Below are positions 1 through 14,832 of a stretch of DNA of 64,000 nt, piece by piece. Source of the DNA: Dromaius novaehollandiae (Eukaryota > Chordata > Aves > Casuariiformes > Dromaiidae); contig NC_088110.1 of assembly GCF_036370855.1 (NCBI RefSeq), positions 19,649,501-19,713,500 on the forward strand. Direction: 5' to 3'. The stretch's first letter is position 1, and every line of letters starts with the position of its first letter. The translations under genes and the position numbers were made by a program. The notes under the pieces were generated by a model. That model searched no databases, was not told where the DNA came from, and saw nothing but the letters and a program-made list of their open reading frames with translations.

Positions 1-3000
1 AAATCAGGGCCCTTCCCTACAGAAGTACGTATTAAAGGACATTCAAAGAAAAAGTAAGCTGTATTTCAGGAAAATCTATGCAAACAGAAAATCAGGTACA
101 CTGTATCACGCAGCCTTTTATATATTTTGAAACACACCAGAAAATACTGGTGTATCCATTTCCCTCTCTCTCCCATTCTCATGGATGCTCCACACAGGCA
201 AGCCCAGCCTCCAGTCCCACTGTCTTCAATAGGAATTCATGTGAAATTCTAACGAAATGGAGAAGTTTGCAGCTGGTTTTGGTGGTAAACTTCCTCACCG
301 AACATCCACATACAACCATCCACGCGCACACACATTGGCTCCTCAATGTCATGCACAATGATCCTTCCCCGAAAGTGTACAATCCAAAAGCCACGGGGCA
401 GAATGGCAGTGAAGCAGGAGGTGAGACAGCAGATATGAATCCTGCCAGAGTACAGTAACGTACAGCGGAATCATTTACCTCAGCAGCGTTTAGACACACC
501 CTAGTTAAATTCATACATTTAAATGCACAAGTCTCTCTGCTTTCTTCTTTTTAAGACTAGAAAATGAGGTTATTGTGGGCAGCTCAGGTATCTTGTGTCT
601 GCAGATGAAGTGGATGCTTCTGTGGGGCTTGCACTACCAATTAACTTTCCCAAGTAATGAGGTATAATCCCCCCTGAGAAAACCTGCTTCATCTGTGATA
701 TATTCCCAGCAGAAATGAAGAAATCTAACAGCCTAAATTCAGATTCATGAGATTTGTTCTTTAAAGTACTCTCTGAAAAGCTACAGGAATAAAAATTTAA
801 CATGGGAGCCCCTTCTACTGTTTTACTCTCTGGCACAAATACTATATAACCAGTGTACAGCATTTTAACACTAAGAAAAGTAACAATATTTTATGATCAG
901 TGCCCGTATCTCCATGCATATTAAAAACATTCAGCCAAACTCTGTAGAAAACAATGAAGATAAATGACTGTTGAGAATTAATATAGGGCTGCTACTATAA
1001 GATGTCTCAAGTTCTCATATATTAAAAGCAGTGAAATTTATGATTTAGCCTGGCTTTTATTCACTGCCACTGTAATAAAAAACAATAATTTGGTGGAAAT
1101 ATAAATGGTTCCCATCAACACGAATAGTCCCATTCAATGGACCGGTATCTGCCTTCACGTGAGCTCAAGTAAATCAGAAGTTAACCATTTAAACATGAAT
1201 TATACAAGTTTAAGAATGAAGGAATCAGACCTAGACATTGATTTTGCATGCCGTTTGCTAATGACGCCTGCTCTGTTATTGTTTATACCCCAGCTGAATG
1301 CTGTGCCAATCATCTGGATACAATAAACAGCTCTTTCAGATGACTGACTACAAAAGAGAAAGAAAAAAGTAAAGAGGAGCATAATGGCCACAGTAAAAGG
1401 CTTTGATGACAACACATCAACTTCATAAGCCTGTGTCCTAGACTAACACAAGTGAACAGTCAGTAGACCAAAAGCAACACAGGAACACGTGGATGACTTC
1501 ATCGGCCATTAAGTCTGCCGTGCCCTGATCTGACAGCATGATGCAAAATTAAAATCAAGGAAATCTGTTAACAAGCATTTCCTCCGCTCAGAAGAATCAT
1601 CAAGTGTTCTGGCTTTTACTCCACACCCATTTGGGTCAAAGAGACCACAGATGGTGAGAAGACCGAGTAGACTGCTGTTACATTTTACCAATTCCAAATC
1701 AGTAAAAACAGTCCTTTGAGGCAGAGGCTTAGTAGTCTCTATCAGCTTTGCTTTATGCCAGGTACTGGAACTGGAATGATAGTGTACACCATCATACTCC
1801 AGGGTGGGAAGGAAAAAAAGCAGTTCAATCTCTTTTCCTCCTGCACCCAGCTCTTCCAGGCTTGCCCACAACAGAGCAGAGCTGGCAGGCAAATGTCAGT
1901 GGCCCTAAAAAGGAGTGAAAGAGATGCACCTGCTTTTGGCTGCGGGAAGATGTTCCTTGGTGATAGGAATTGCATGGAGAATGAAGAACAGATTAGATGA
2001 ATAATTATTGTTCAAAAGTAGGATTAAGAAGTAAATGACGAAGATGTAATTTATGAGACAGAATGACACAATCCCATACAATTTAAAGAGCGGTTTCTCG
2101 ATCTGCCCCATAGTTTCATACCCACACTTTTTCCCTTCCCTTAAATGTTAAAGAATTGGGACCTACAGCGCAGAAACCTCACATATATCTAGCTTAGATG
2201 GATACATACCCATTTTTTCATGTGTCTGTGAAAAAAAATCAGAGCTCTGGAACATACAGTAAAAAATGCTCATAAAGAAATTATTTCAAGGCACATTTTA
2301 CTCCTCTAGCCAATATGGATTTCTGTGCCATACATGAGGTAAATATGACTTTTCTTAGCTGGAATTGGCTCATATAAATACAGAGCCAGTTTTCAATATG
2401 GAAGAGAGCACTTCATACACACCTTTGCTGGCTTCACAGTTTGCTCTGCCAGTGAATTCAATTACTTTTCAACAATTTATCTGTGTTACAATGTTATTTT
2501 TAGAACTTCTGATCTTAATCTTACGAATGGCAACAGGTTCTAAGTTCTTGACTGTAGTTCCAGCCCTAAAAGAGTTCCATCTTTGGCAAGTATCCAAGAA
2601 GGCAGCACATGTTTCTACAAACTGCAAGTGCAAAAACGTCTCATGAAATGGGTTGCAAAGAGAGAATTGAGGAGACAGACTTAAGAAAACACAACTGAAC
2701 AAAGCAGTAACGTGGATTATAGCGGAGATTTGTTATAGCGGAGATTTGTTTTACACCTCAGGATTTAAAAACAGTCTCCCTCTAGCAAAAATTTTTATTT
2801 TTTCAGAGCTCTCTGCTGAGTAGCGTAACAGGGAAGACTTCTTGTACATCCAGCTTTCTGGCTTTTGAGGGTCTCAGTTCAACTCAAATTTCACAGGCTT
2901 TTTGGAAAAAAAGAAAATCTACAGAGAAGGGAAGAAACTCAAATAATGCAGCTAAAGTAACTAAAAGCACTCCCCACACATGGCTTATAATATCCACTTT

Positions 3001-3924
3001 ATAGATATGGGAAAAGATGCAAAGGAGTGGGGTCAGTCTGCCTAAACTCACATGCAAAGTCGGCAGGAGTCAGGAACACAGCCCCACTCCTTCCTCGTAG
3101 TCTAAGCACCAAACCACAGTTCTAAGAAATTTAAAAAAAAAATCACAACAAGCATGGTCCTATTGGGGAGAAAGCAGGAGAAAACAGTTTAATTGAGGTA
3201 AATACTTGTTTTTAGAGATTCCTGCCTGTCTCACCAATACCCTAGTGACCACCCTGTCTACACCCGTAATTAGGGCAAGCCCCTCTGTAACCGCATGAGG
3301 TCATGTTTTTCTTTGAAGCAGCAGTAAATTACTGTGTTTGCCATCACTCCTCTCCATAGATTCCCTCAAAAAAATAGATTATTTCCAGAGTATCCTTTGT
3401 TATTTCATCATTTTCAGTATCACTCTTACTACAGCAGAAAAAAAAAGGGAAAAAAATCTGCATTTAGAGTTTGAGAAACAAAGATATTCATGTATTAGGA
3501 AAAAAAAGAGAGCGAGAGAAGCAGATCATCCTGGAACTGCCAATTTTCTGTATCCTTTGAGGATTAGATCCAAGCTTATAATTTCAGTGAGCAATTATCT
3601 AAACAGAAATGTTCTAATTGCACTAGGATTGTGTTTTCTCTGGAGTGTTACTTCTTTCAAGTATCCTGCTGTTTATTTATATTCAGCTAAATAAAAGGTA
3701 GGCTGAGCTACCCAGCGATTTACACTGCAGTAGGGATGTTACCACCGGCACACAGGAGACTGCTGGTGTAGAGCAGAAAACCCTCTAGGCTGTTCTAACT
3801 TACTAGAACTAAGCCCATTGCAGCCTCTGTCGTATAAACTCACAGCTTAATAGAGAAAACAAAGCAATTCTTCCTGCGTGATCGTCAATCAGCTGCTTTG
3901 TTGCCTCTGCAATCGCTGCCAGCT
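1..3924. other. left noncoding stretch
   Basis: AT-rich DNA with no exon I recognise on either strand. The ORFs are short and without family features. It contains the 16-bp duplication at 2717 and a short match to 46097-46112 at 1122 that may mark an ancient dispersed repeat. Confidence 0.6.
2717..2748. repeat. 16-bp perfect tandem duplication
   Basis: TTATAGCGGAGATTTG occurs twice back to back without mismatch. Recent replication slippage is the likeliest cause. Confidence 0.95.
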
Positions 3925-4170
3925 CAGGAGAAGCAGGGAGCAATTAGGCAGCACGCACGAGCACCCGAGGAAAGCAGCCTGCTGGGCCCGGGACCCCAAA
4001 CCTGGGAGGGCGAGGGGGGCAGGCGGGAGCGTGTCTCCGAGGCTGCAACGACACAGCAGCACGCTGCCGCTTCGGCGTCCGCAGCGGTATGCACCGACCA
4101 CTGCAACGTGCCTCAATGGCTGCTACAATGGCTATAAGGGTTGGCCTCGAGGCACCCTATGCACCTTCGC
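3925..4170. other. small GC-rich patch
   Basis: A stretch of roughly 250 bases with raised GC and CpG content inside AT-rich DNA. ORFs in five frames cross it, which is usual for GC-rich DNA, and none is recognisable. It could be a decayed CpG island, a distal regulatory element or an alternative promoter. No splice site or core promoter decides this. Confidence 0.35.
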
Positions 4171-7100
4171 ATGAAGAAAGTTCTGCTATTATCTATGTCA
4201 TGCTATAATATAAATACCACCTGTCTTAAAGGTTAGCAAGCCTGCATAAGACATGCGCACGTGTTAAGAGGAAGCCAAAAAATCTCCACAGCAAGTTGTG
4301 CTGACCGTCTCACCAGGGCCCCTCTTCCTCCTTGTCTAGAAACACAGCAAAATGCCAAGAGCAAAAGCAGCAAGGGGAAACTCCAAGACCACTGCGGTCT
4401 CCTCGCAAACAAAATGGCACAGACTGGTCCAGAAAGCCTTACTGGGAATATCATTATGTGGCACATAATTCCTGAACAGCTGGGCAACTGAGGGAGTTTT
4501 CCTACCGCACATACTAGTATCAAAAGCTACTTAATATCTTTATTCGCCTTTATTTATTTATGTTTATATAAAGTAATAGAGAGGCAGAAGAAGGGAAAAG
4601 GGCCAAAACTAAGAGATTAGAAAAAGCCAGAATTCAGGAGAATGCATGGAAATTAAGCGGTTACAAGGGCTCTCAGAGGACACCGACATATCAAGTCATG
4701 AATAATTCCCTAGAAACATCACTGTTTTTTCCAAATTCCAACAGAGAGTAACTGCTTTACATTAAAAGTAAAGAAACAATGCAGAGAATGTTCCTCTTCC
4801 TCTTGATGTGCTGCAATTAACTGAGAACTTGACACAAGTGAGTGAAGATCTGCTTTATTTCTATTTAGAATAAATTGTATATTTTGGTGTACATATTTTC
4901 AAACAGGACAGCTGCCTTAGGAATCATGTTTGTGTATAAGCCTAAATTTCATATTACTTACTTTTACTATGCAAAATATGCACAGAGCACCTGTCGACAG
5001 GCACCTGTGACACAGGTCCCAAGAAAAAAGGCCCCAAAATACGCTAACTAGCAACTAACACCACAACAGCCAACAAGTTCTAACCCCTGACAGAGACTGA
5101 AAAACATGCACTTCAAAACCCCATTTACTTAAAGCTAATTTTCTATGCCACCTTGAACATCAGCAGTGGAGAAACAGTATCTGCTCACCTGTCCTTTAAC
5201 AATGAGCAAGATGACTGGGAGGAAAATAAACACGATTAATTTCTTGTCCAAAGCTGTCACTCAAATTGATGGAGCAACTAGATTTTTCCACAGCAGAATT
5301 AAAGCAGAGGTACACCCAGTAATTTTATTGCTTTTCTTTAGTTACTCGACTAAATTGAGAAGACCATTTAAGCCTGGTACCTCCAGCAGTAGAACAGACA
5401 AGTTCTGCTTACATGTGTGCAAAACAGGAGCGAGCAGCAAAGCAAGGGTCAGCGGAACCAGACCAGACTCAGAACTCGTCTTGAGAAAAATCCTACTTAA
5501 CCACCTGGTAGTTTTCCTGGAGCAGTGCTTCACTTCAATCCTTTAACAATTATTATTGTCTCACAAAATTACACGTTTCACACAACAAAGGCGCTTCCTA
5601 AGTTCAGTGCATTTTAATGATTATGCATTTGGGACAAGAGGAACAAACAGATCTTTTCTGCCTACTCCTTCATGTCTACTCCCCTAGAGCTGTGAGCTCA
5701 AGGACTCAAAATCTCCATGCAGAAGCAGAAAGCCACGATAAGAATCGGATTTTTTTCCCCCAAGAGTCTTTATCAGGATTGAGGCTCTAGAGGTAGGAAA
5801 AGGCATGGGAATCCCATGCAGATGCTCAAAGCCAGCACCCAGCCTTCTGCGATTCCCCACCCCGCATCGCCTGCGCAGAGGAGGACGGTGCCCAGGCCAA
5901 GAACCTGCTGTTGCCAACACCACTGAGAGATTTTGGGTCTATCTTCTGCAAGCCATGCCTGTTCACCGTTGTCTTCCTCTAGCTCAGATGGTGTCCAAAA
6001 GCCCTCTTAAGAAAACTAAGTCCTATGCACTCTTGGAAGTCCATGCATGTCTTTCTTCATGTGTTACTGATGTCTTAGCACTTATATACACATATCATGA
6101 CGTACAGTGGTGGAAAGAAAGGCTTTCTGAAACACGTGAACTCATACCTTGTTCTGTCTTTTAGAAAATTATTTTTTACCAGCTAGTCTGCAGAATGCTA
6201 CTGCACATCCGCTATTGCAAATTACAACAATCATCCAGATTTTCAGATTCCAAGTCTATTCAGGAAAACCAAATTTAAAACTGAAAACCTGGAGGGTACA
6301 CAATAAAGCAGTACCTTAAATTCTAAATGCAGCTGGTAGCAAAACATAAAAATTCTAGCAATTCTTTTCATCAATCATTCTCGGCATACAGCAAAGGCAA
6401 TGGATCACTATAATACAATCTGAAGACAAAAGTAGGTATTTTAAGTCAGTAAGAGCTGCATGACTAAATTTTAACTTCAAACCCCTCTTTTTCTCCTCAC
6501 ACATCACACAACTGCAGATACACAGATTTATAATTTTATTTATTGTGTAACTTTTTCTTCTAGAAATACAAAAGTTTTCTTTTAAAATTATTTATCCTTC
6601 TTAAAACATTTTTACCTACTCCTAGCATGCAGTTCTCCTGCTATATTCCAACAATGTGTATTTGATCCTTAAGGCATCAGTATTTATTATGTATTCCCTA
6701 TTAAATTCAATTATGTTGCTATCATGGTCAATATGTCTTTCTTCAGTAGATTAATTCAGTAAGCTACATTTTGTTTCAGGACAGCCAGGACTGTAAGGCC
6801 GCTTTATCTATCAACTAAATCTGTGAATTTATTGTGTTTTGGCATCATCTTACAGCTGGCTACAAAGCTGTTCGTTAACATACTATTGAAATGACTGGAA
6901 CAATAGCAACCTATCACAGGCATAATGCTGCCAAGTTATCCAATGTCAACAAAATCATTAGGACAAAGAGTCAGAAATCTCTCAGCTCTCCATCCAAATC
7001 CATTTGTCGTTTCTGAATTAAGGTTTCTAGCTCCACTTTCCACAGATAGATAGGCACAGGTCAGTATTTCAGCAATTGTTTCTCTGACTGCCTTCAGACA

Positions 7101-10079
7101 TCCAATTTGCCATTGCAGCACCTGTTAGTTAGGTCACTCCATCACTCTTTTGGGAAAACCAAAAGGAAAAGTGGCAAGGGAGGAGAAAGATGAAAACATA
7201 AACTGACAAACTCCACAGAATACAGGGTCCCATGCTATCATCAAGCTTGTTAGCCCCTCCACTTTAAGGATTAACACCTACTAAAAAGTATGTCAAACAT
7301 TCATTGGTACCAAATCCAGAACAGAATAAGCAAGTAGTTATCAGCATTTGAATGTTTCATGCAAAGCAGAGCATCTTTGACAAACGGGATTGAGAACATC
7401 CCATTCCAGAAAAGCCAGCAGGCTCCCAGGTGACGACTCATCTGGGAGGGCAGGGATGCACCCGCAAAGAAGAGGGCTAAGAACCGGCTGCTTCTTGCAT
7501 AACCCTAGCAAGTGCTCCAGGTACGAGGCCATTCCTCCTCCCGCCCACTGCAGTTTGGGCCCAGTTCAACATTTGCACTTGGAAGAATGCATCCAGATCA
7601 GGCAAGATAGGCACAGAAAGGCCAGATTTGTGGATTTCAATGAGCTTCAAGCAGTAAGACAGGTGCTAATCATTATACAGCACCAAGATTTTTTCAACAG
7701 AGCTAAAAGCAGACATCAGGATACTGAAGGAACTTGCCTGGTGGAAACTTCAAGCGCCTAGAGAATTAACAAAGTTTCCTTATTTAAACAATTACTGAGC
7801 TAATGAGCTGTTCTACATCAATAAAACTGCTAGCTCAAATAAACTGCACTAATTTCACTGGTTCAGATCCAAGTTGTCTCTCAGATCAGCATTACTGTGA
7901 GTTATGAGATTTTTACAGCAGTCATCTCAATTTTCCTCTGTTAACGTGTTTACATACCATTAGAAGCGTTTGGAGCTGCACTACTGTAACCATAGCAGTT
8001 CACCCAGTCACTGTGGACAATCTAACCATCTTTCGTGGACCTTCAAAAACATCTTAACGGCATGGCAGTTACCAAGAGATTGTCATCTTCCCTTCTTTTA
8101 TTTTTAGAATGGGCTCCTCAGAAGAGTGTTTAATCTCCACTGAAGGCAACTACAAGGTATATTATGTCTCTATGGCTTTTCGGATTTTTGTGTACCCAGC
8201 CTAGCCACTTTTGCATACTGATTTTTCTTGGCACCTTTTGCAAAATACTACCTCTAACTCCACATGCTCTCACTCATATTACTGAAGTTATGCCTTTTAT
8301 ATCTTTATTATATCTACTGGTTCAGCACTTGGAGTTTGTATCTGTACAGGACATAAATGTTGATTCTGCAATACTTGCACAGCCCACATGAAAATACAAA
8401 AAGGCAAACTTCTCTAGAGATAAGCTTATGCCTCTTGACCTATTAGTTTTCTTAGAGAAAATTTTGAAAAAAAATAGTAGCTTTTCTGGCTAGAAGTGTG
8501 GAAATAACTTCTGACATTTATCGTTTTAAGACAAAACATAAAAAACAGTCTTCAATTAATTTGATAGTTTCACTTTTACCAATATGTTCAAGGAATATGC
8601 ATCCTAAGAGGTATCCTGAAGGATCTCAGATTGCAAGGTATTTGTTTTAAATTCCTTAATGAACAATCTTTGCATTCTCAAGTCACAGTTTGTATCCCAA
8701 GCTTAAATTCTACTTCGTCTCTGCTTCAATATCTCTTATCTCAGTGGAAGTCGGTTACATAATGTTTTCTGTGTTATTACTGGTTGCAGGAGTATTGTAT
8801 TTCTATTTATTATTAGCATAGTATTCTCTCGCCACACATTCTTTTCTAGCTGGTGCAATGCTGCTGACTTTCTTAAATATATTCTTTGAACTGTGCTCCC
8901 AATTTCCCATGAATAAGATTCTCTTTTATTTGCAGCTGGCTCCTAAGACAGCCTTGTCTCTCTCATACATATTCACACATCAAATAGTATACGTATTTCT
9001 CCTGTATCTTATTAATTTTTTAGACACTGATATAAAACTAAGATGTTTTTAAACCAAAACCTGAAGCAGATTTCTAGGTATACCCTCAAATATACCAGGA
9101 ACATTGCTTCAGCTGCTTTCTTGAAGGTGGAACTCCATCTAGAATTTAATGTGATACACTGATTAATAAAATTCAACAGATATGCAAAGGCCCTTTTTCC
9201 CCAGGAACAAAAACAATCTATTCTGTGAGCGTCCAAGGAACAGACGATCTTGAACGCTTACACCACTGCATGCAATTATTCAACATGGTTTTGTTTTCTT
9301 TTTAAATAAAAAAAAATATTCCCTCTGCTTATGGCCAAATATTTTTTAAACACCTTCAGTGCTTTAACTATCTTAACAAATCCAAGATAGAGGGATACAA
9401 ACTATTTTCACACACTTAACTTGTTTCATTGTTGGTCATGACCTTTTATTCATAGCAGGCAGAACGCATGTGTACAAAAGCAAGTAGTATATTCCCCCAT
9501 TTTATTGCCATTTTTATGCTCTGGAGCAATAGCTGTTTTTCATTTAATTCAAATAAAATATTTGAAACTATCATTGCCTCCATAAAGGGTTCTTCTCTAA
9601 CACAAATGAAGGGGATTATCACGCTGCCTCTGAATTTCACATAAATATTATTTTCCTTCTGTCTTAAACCAGTCTCTGAATGAAGATGTTCAATTGCAAA
9701 TGCAGACGTAGCTACACTAAGTTTGCATTTAAGGCACTAGATGCAAGTAAAGCACCAAGTTTGAAAATTTCACCTGTTTGGAACTGTTCACAAAGTTTAT
9801 GAAAAGCAAACCAAAAAGAGATCCTGAAATGAAGCACGCAGAAATAACTGGAAGACTATACTAAATTTATCCACTGTGCACCACAAAGCCAAGGAGACAG
9901 TATCAAATGGGTCTGCATTGAACAAGAAAAAGAATTTAGGAAAAACACAAAAACAATGTCATACTTGAACTTGATCTGTACTTGTGTCAGAGCCAACTGA
10001 TTGCTTTGAAAAGGATTTTGCTCAAAGTGAAAGCTGGATGGAGGAAAGAAGATCAGGAAGGAGGGGGGTGTCTGCTGTT

Positions 10080-10105
10080 AAAAAAAAAAAAAAAAAAAAA
10101 AAAAA
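10080..10105. repeat. poly(A) run, about 26 bases
   Basis: An uninterrupted A tract. It could be the tail of an old retro-insertion on the plus strand, but I recognise no element just upstream and did not find a clear target-site duplication. Confidence 0.9.
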
Positions 10106-13100
10106 GCTTGGAGAATGCAACACGCCACAAATGTATTATGCTGCAGTAAACACTCCAAACTGAAAAAAAACTATTTTATAGTAATGTCTTCATTCCCTTG
10201 ATTTTTATTAAGTAGGAGACAAACAAATTCTTCTTTGCAGAAACAGAGCTTGGAGCTTTGCCAAGAATGGTCACATCTAACCCGCATTATTTATGACTGT
10301 ATAAAGTGCAAGAATATTAGTCATTTAATGAATAACTTGACGATGTTTGTTACAGGACATGAAATGATCAGAACTTGTTAAAGGCACAGAGAAGGTTAAA
10401 AACAGGATTTTCTTCAGGCAGGAAGCCGATATAAGCTCAGAACTTTTTCAGAAAGGCATTTTCTAGCTCTTGCTCTTTTCCAGCTCCAAACTCTTGCCCA
10501 GCACTCACAGCCGTCACCGCTGGCCTTATTCAATTCAAAATCTTACAACGTCTTCTCCCTGTTGTCTCTTGCAAGCCTCCACTGATGCCTTTGGCATTAC
10601 CAATTACCCACACCTCACCAAAACTTCAGTTTGATACACAGCTGCTGCAGTCGGTGGGTTTTCGCCGCACCTTTCTTTTCAGAGTGACATTCCGTTGTCT
10701 CTTCCTCCTCCTCCTCCCTTCGTACACTGTGTACATTTTCCAAGGGGATCTTCTCACCCTACCACTTTTTCACATTTTCTATTTTTACCCTCCTGTTGAC
10801 CTCATTCACTCACAGAGTCTGTCTTCGAGCACAGCCTAACAACCCTCAAATATTCCTCATTTGAGGATCTCTACCCTGCCACCTTCCTCTCTTCTCACAG
10901 AGGCTTCTATACTAAATACAACAGAATCACACATTTATCCCGTCTAACCTCATTCCAACCACTGGCCTTCTCTCCAAAGACAGTCTTTTACCTCACTATA
11001 GGGGAGGGTTTTGAGACAGAACTAACAAGAGCAGCAATAATATATATTTTTCCCTTTATTTATACATCACATTTTTATTTTGTATCAGTGATTCTGATAT
11101 AATAAAATTATTCTTTCTAAAGAGGGGGAAAAAAAAACAGTGAGCTCTCTGAGAAGGAGAAATTCTCTTTGGGCCTGTATTCAAAGAAAGAGATGAAGCA
11201 TGACACACAGAAACAATTGCAGTTTTTTTGGTGCTGTTGCTCAGAAGATATCTGAAATTGAGTTGTAACAAGGAGCTACTTATATAGGGAATCTAATTAT
11301 CTACCACGTTCTGTATCTCTGCCACAGAATTTTGTGAAGGGGCACGAGTTGCAGGGTTTGCTGGGGTTTTTCCTTTTTTTCTTTAAGTTGCAGTTTTCCA
11401 TTATTTTTGCATTTTTAAAGCAGCTCCCCATTCTCCTACAAAATGGCTGTTTCCAGCCATCAGACTTTGCTAGCTCTGTTGTAATAAACCTGCCATGCCT
11501 GGCAAGCCGCTTGCCCAAGGCCTTCAGTTTCCAACACGGCGCAGTGCAGCCCAGCACAGTACATCTGGCATCATGCATCATACGCATGGTGCAAAAATTT
11601 TGCTCAAGAACAATCACGGCTTTTAAAACTCAAGCTTTGCTACCCAATGATAACCAGAAATACACTCCCTTCTCCTCTGCCGCCATCCAACTCCTCCTCA
11701 GTGTGTAGCATGACTCAGCCCAGTTCAACAGCAGTAGGTTAACAAGTTATTTCATTACTTTCTAGTGAGATACCTCATATGAAGGAAATAAATAAAATAT
11801 TTTATAAATGTTATTTTTGGTGCCTGGTCCCTGGTGGATTATAGAGGAAGCTTATGAGACCAGATAGGCCCTAACTGGGAATTTTACTGCATTAGTTTTT
11901 GCTTAACCAGAGTGATATTTCTGTTTTGCAGCCCATTCTATGATGGCAGCAGAACAATGCCCACAGCACTTCAACATTTCCTTCTAACTCTTTAAGCTGA
12001 CTAATATATTTTGGAACTATTCATATTGTTACAATGACCGGCTTATCTCCAAGCCCACGGGTAGGGCAACAACTGTCTCTGCACAAATGCATTTTTCCTA
12101 AGGTCCTGTGCTGAGGGCCATCTTTCACTTGCCAAAACGCCAGACTTCAGCTGGACTCTGAGGTTTCCAACACATCTTTAACAATTTCACTCCCAAATGG
12201 CAGCCAGTTTACAGGCGAGCCATGAGATGTTTATACATATGCTCTTGTCTCCCCCTCGCTAGTCTATTGTCAGCGTGTTCGCTGCGTTAAAATTTATACA
12301 AATAAAATAAGGGGGAGAGGGGACGACCATCACGTATCATCCTGAGGAAAATGACTATTTTCGGTAGTCATGAGGGATCAAACCAGAAGCAAACATTTAT
12401 CAGGACACTGCAGAAAGTGACACATTGTTATGATTGCAGTTTTCTTTCTTTCTATTTTTTTAAGCATTCTACCGTGTTAAATTTCGAGGACCGGTTATGT
12501 CAAGTCCTGAGTATCCACTGGTAGCTGCTACTTGCCTTTACTCACAGTTGAATTACCTCAATTGATAGCAGTCAGCAGGGTGCAGAATTAAGAGCCATCC
12601 TAGTAAAGCACCCTCAAACCTAGAAAAAAAAGAACAAAAAGAAAAAAAAGGGGGAGGGGGGAAAGTCAAGTGGGCCAGGTGTGAAAAAAGAGCAGGGAAG
12701 GCTAACAGAGGAGAGATGGCTCATTGAACTGAAAGGGGCCAGGTACTAGCTGAAATTTCAGCATTATAAATAGGACATTATGTAGCTGAACTAAAAATAG
12801 TAGTTTTATTTTTACTTAATGTTCCTCGCTGCTGGCTGCTGACCTAGGGAGAGAGGGCTTCGAATGGAGAATTAAACAATTCCCCACACCACACAAATAC
12901 AACCACTAGCCCGACTCCGATGCCTATTTGCAAACTGAAAAAAAGCCATTTTTTAAAACCAGTTTCAAGAAATGTCCAATTGAAAGAACTCTAATGTTGC
13001 TGTTAAAAGAACATAATAGATTGCAACCATTTCTGCAGCAAACCAACTGCAATCACAAATTCCCTGTTCACACAGTTGCTCGTAACAGAAAATCGCCAGT

Positions 13101-14832
13101 GTATCTAATCTGATTCCTTCATGCATTTTATATGTAAGTAAGTATTGCCCCATGCTGTAGGCAGTCTCTGTTCAAAAGCAATATACATCGTCAGCCCAGT
13201 TCTAGGTTTCAAGTCAAGATCGAGGGGACCCAGCAAACGTTTGCAGGGAAGTGCTCTGTGAACCTGCCACCACAACAGTCTCGGAGCAGCATCTTGTGTT
13301 TTACCCTTTCCTAAGGAGCTATTTTGTACTTAAACAGAGAATCCTAATTTAGCTACGGTAAAACGGCTGCTTATATGGCCAGCTGCTGAAGTGGCTTTCA
13401 TATTTTGTTTCATAAAGAATTGATGAAACTAGCACAAGTCTAAAAGACCAAATCTGGATTTAGTTTCAAGCCCACAAATCTCATCCTCAGGATGAGAGCA
13501 ACTCGAAACCATGGTTTTGGTTCTGCTTACAGAGATAAGAGGAAGCTGCGAAATAAAAACAGATCTGACTCTGAATTTAAGTTCACAGATGTTTAAGTCC
13601 ACGGCTTTGTTTTGGGCCCATCACTAGCTAAAATGAAGAGTCTTGATAGGCTTGAGGTTTACCCAGGCTACTTCTGTCTGTATCTGCTAAATTCTGGCTC
13701 TTTTGTAACGTACCACAGACCCCAAGGGGGTGTACAGAAGCATTTATTCAGCACCACTTTCATAGAAAGCTGAAATGAAGATGAAAATAGGGTGATTTAA
13801 CTTTAGAGAACAACCCATAATTACTTAAAAGAGTTTATCGCAACAACAAAAATAACTTGCATTACTTGTCATTGCTGGTCAAGACGAAATACAGGGATTT
13901 ATTATAATAATTTATGGAAAAATACTTAGCATTTGTGTAGTTTATATGTTCTGTAATATATAACCACAAATCAACTAGTCAGTCACACTTTCTTTCGAGC
14001 TGAAAAATGGCAAACCCTCTATTTGCTGTATTCATATACCACTCTCATCCTTCCTTAGTATTAGCTGTCTGGTTTGTTTGAGAATGCTTAGACTCAGGAC
14101 ATAATTCTGCACTTAGTTTAAATAACTCTAAAATATAGGTTAGCACAGAGATGGATGATAATCCAAAACTTACTGCTACTTTAGCTTCTCTCATTGTCAA
14201 AGCCAAGTCAGACGCACTTGAATTAAAATGTCTATTTGCCGTGTCTCAAAAGACAACAGGAATATTAATGCATTTCGACTTCTCTCTTGATTTTAAGAAA
14301 TGTTTTTCGCCTCTTATATACTGAATCAAAAACCCGAAAATAAAATTTAACCCTATCACTAAGACTGCACTGTTGTACTACTGCTAGGTTTCAGTATAGG
14401 AGGTAGCTTGAGAGAAAAACAAAAACATTACCCCATCCATGTGTGAAATGATGACTACATTTGCAATTTGCTCCTTTTTCACCATTATACTAGTTTTTAA
14501 GATACATCCAACACCATTTCAAATGTCGTTTTAGACTACTAGCAAAATTTTCCAAAAGTCTGCACTGCTAATTTTTCTTTTTCTTCTTCCCCCCTTCCCT
14601 AGTAACTCACTCACATAAAACAGACAAAAATAGCTGTGCAACCTCTAGAAGCTTTTTGACTGCAAAATGGAAGGCAACACAACCACCAAGAGAAGGACAC
14701 ATTAGAAACTTAGGCTCACGTGACCTACGCTTGCCAGACCTGCCCTACCTCACTGAGCATCATTTTTGGAGTAAGGACTCAAGGAGACCTCGACTCAGCA
14801 GCAACAGAATACACTAAAATCAGCCAGTTCAC

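Noticed and set aside
10080-10105. Poly(A) run as the tail of a processed pseudogene
   Set aside because: The upstream sequence shows no recognisable coding homology and no clear flanking duplication.
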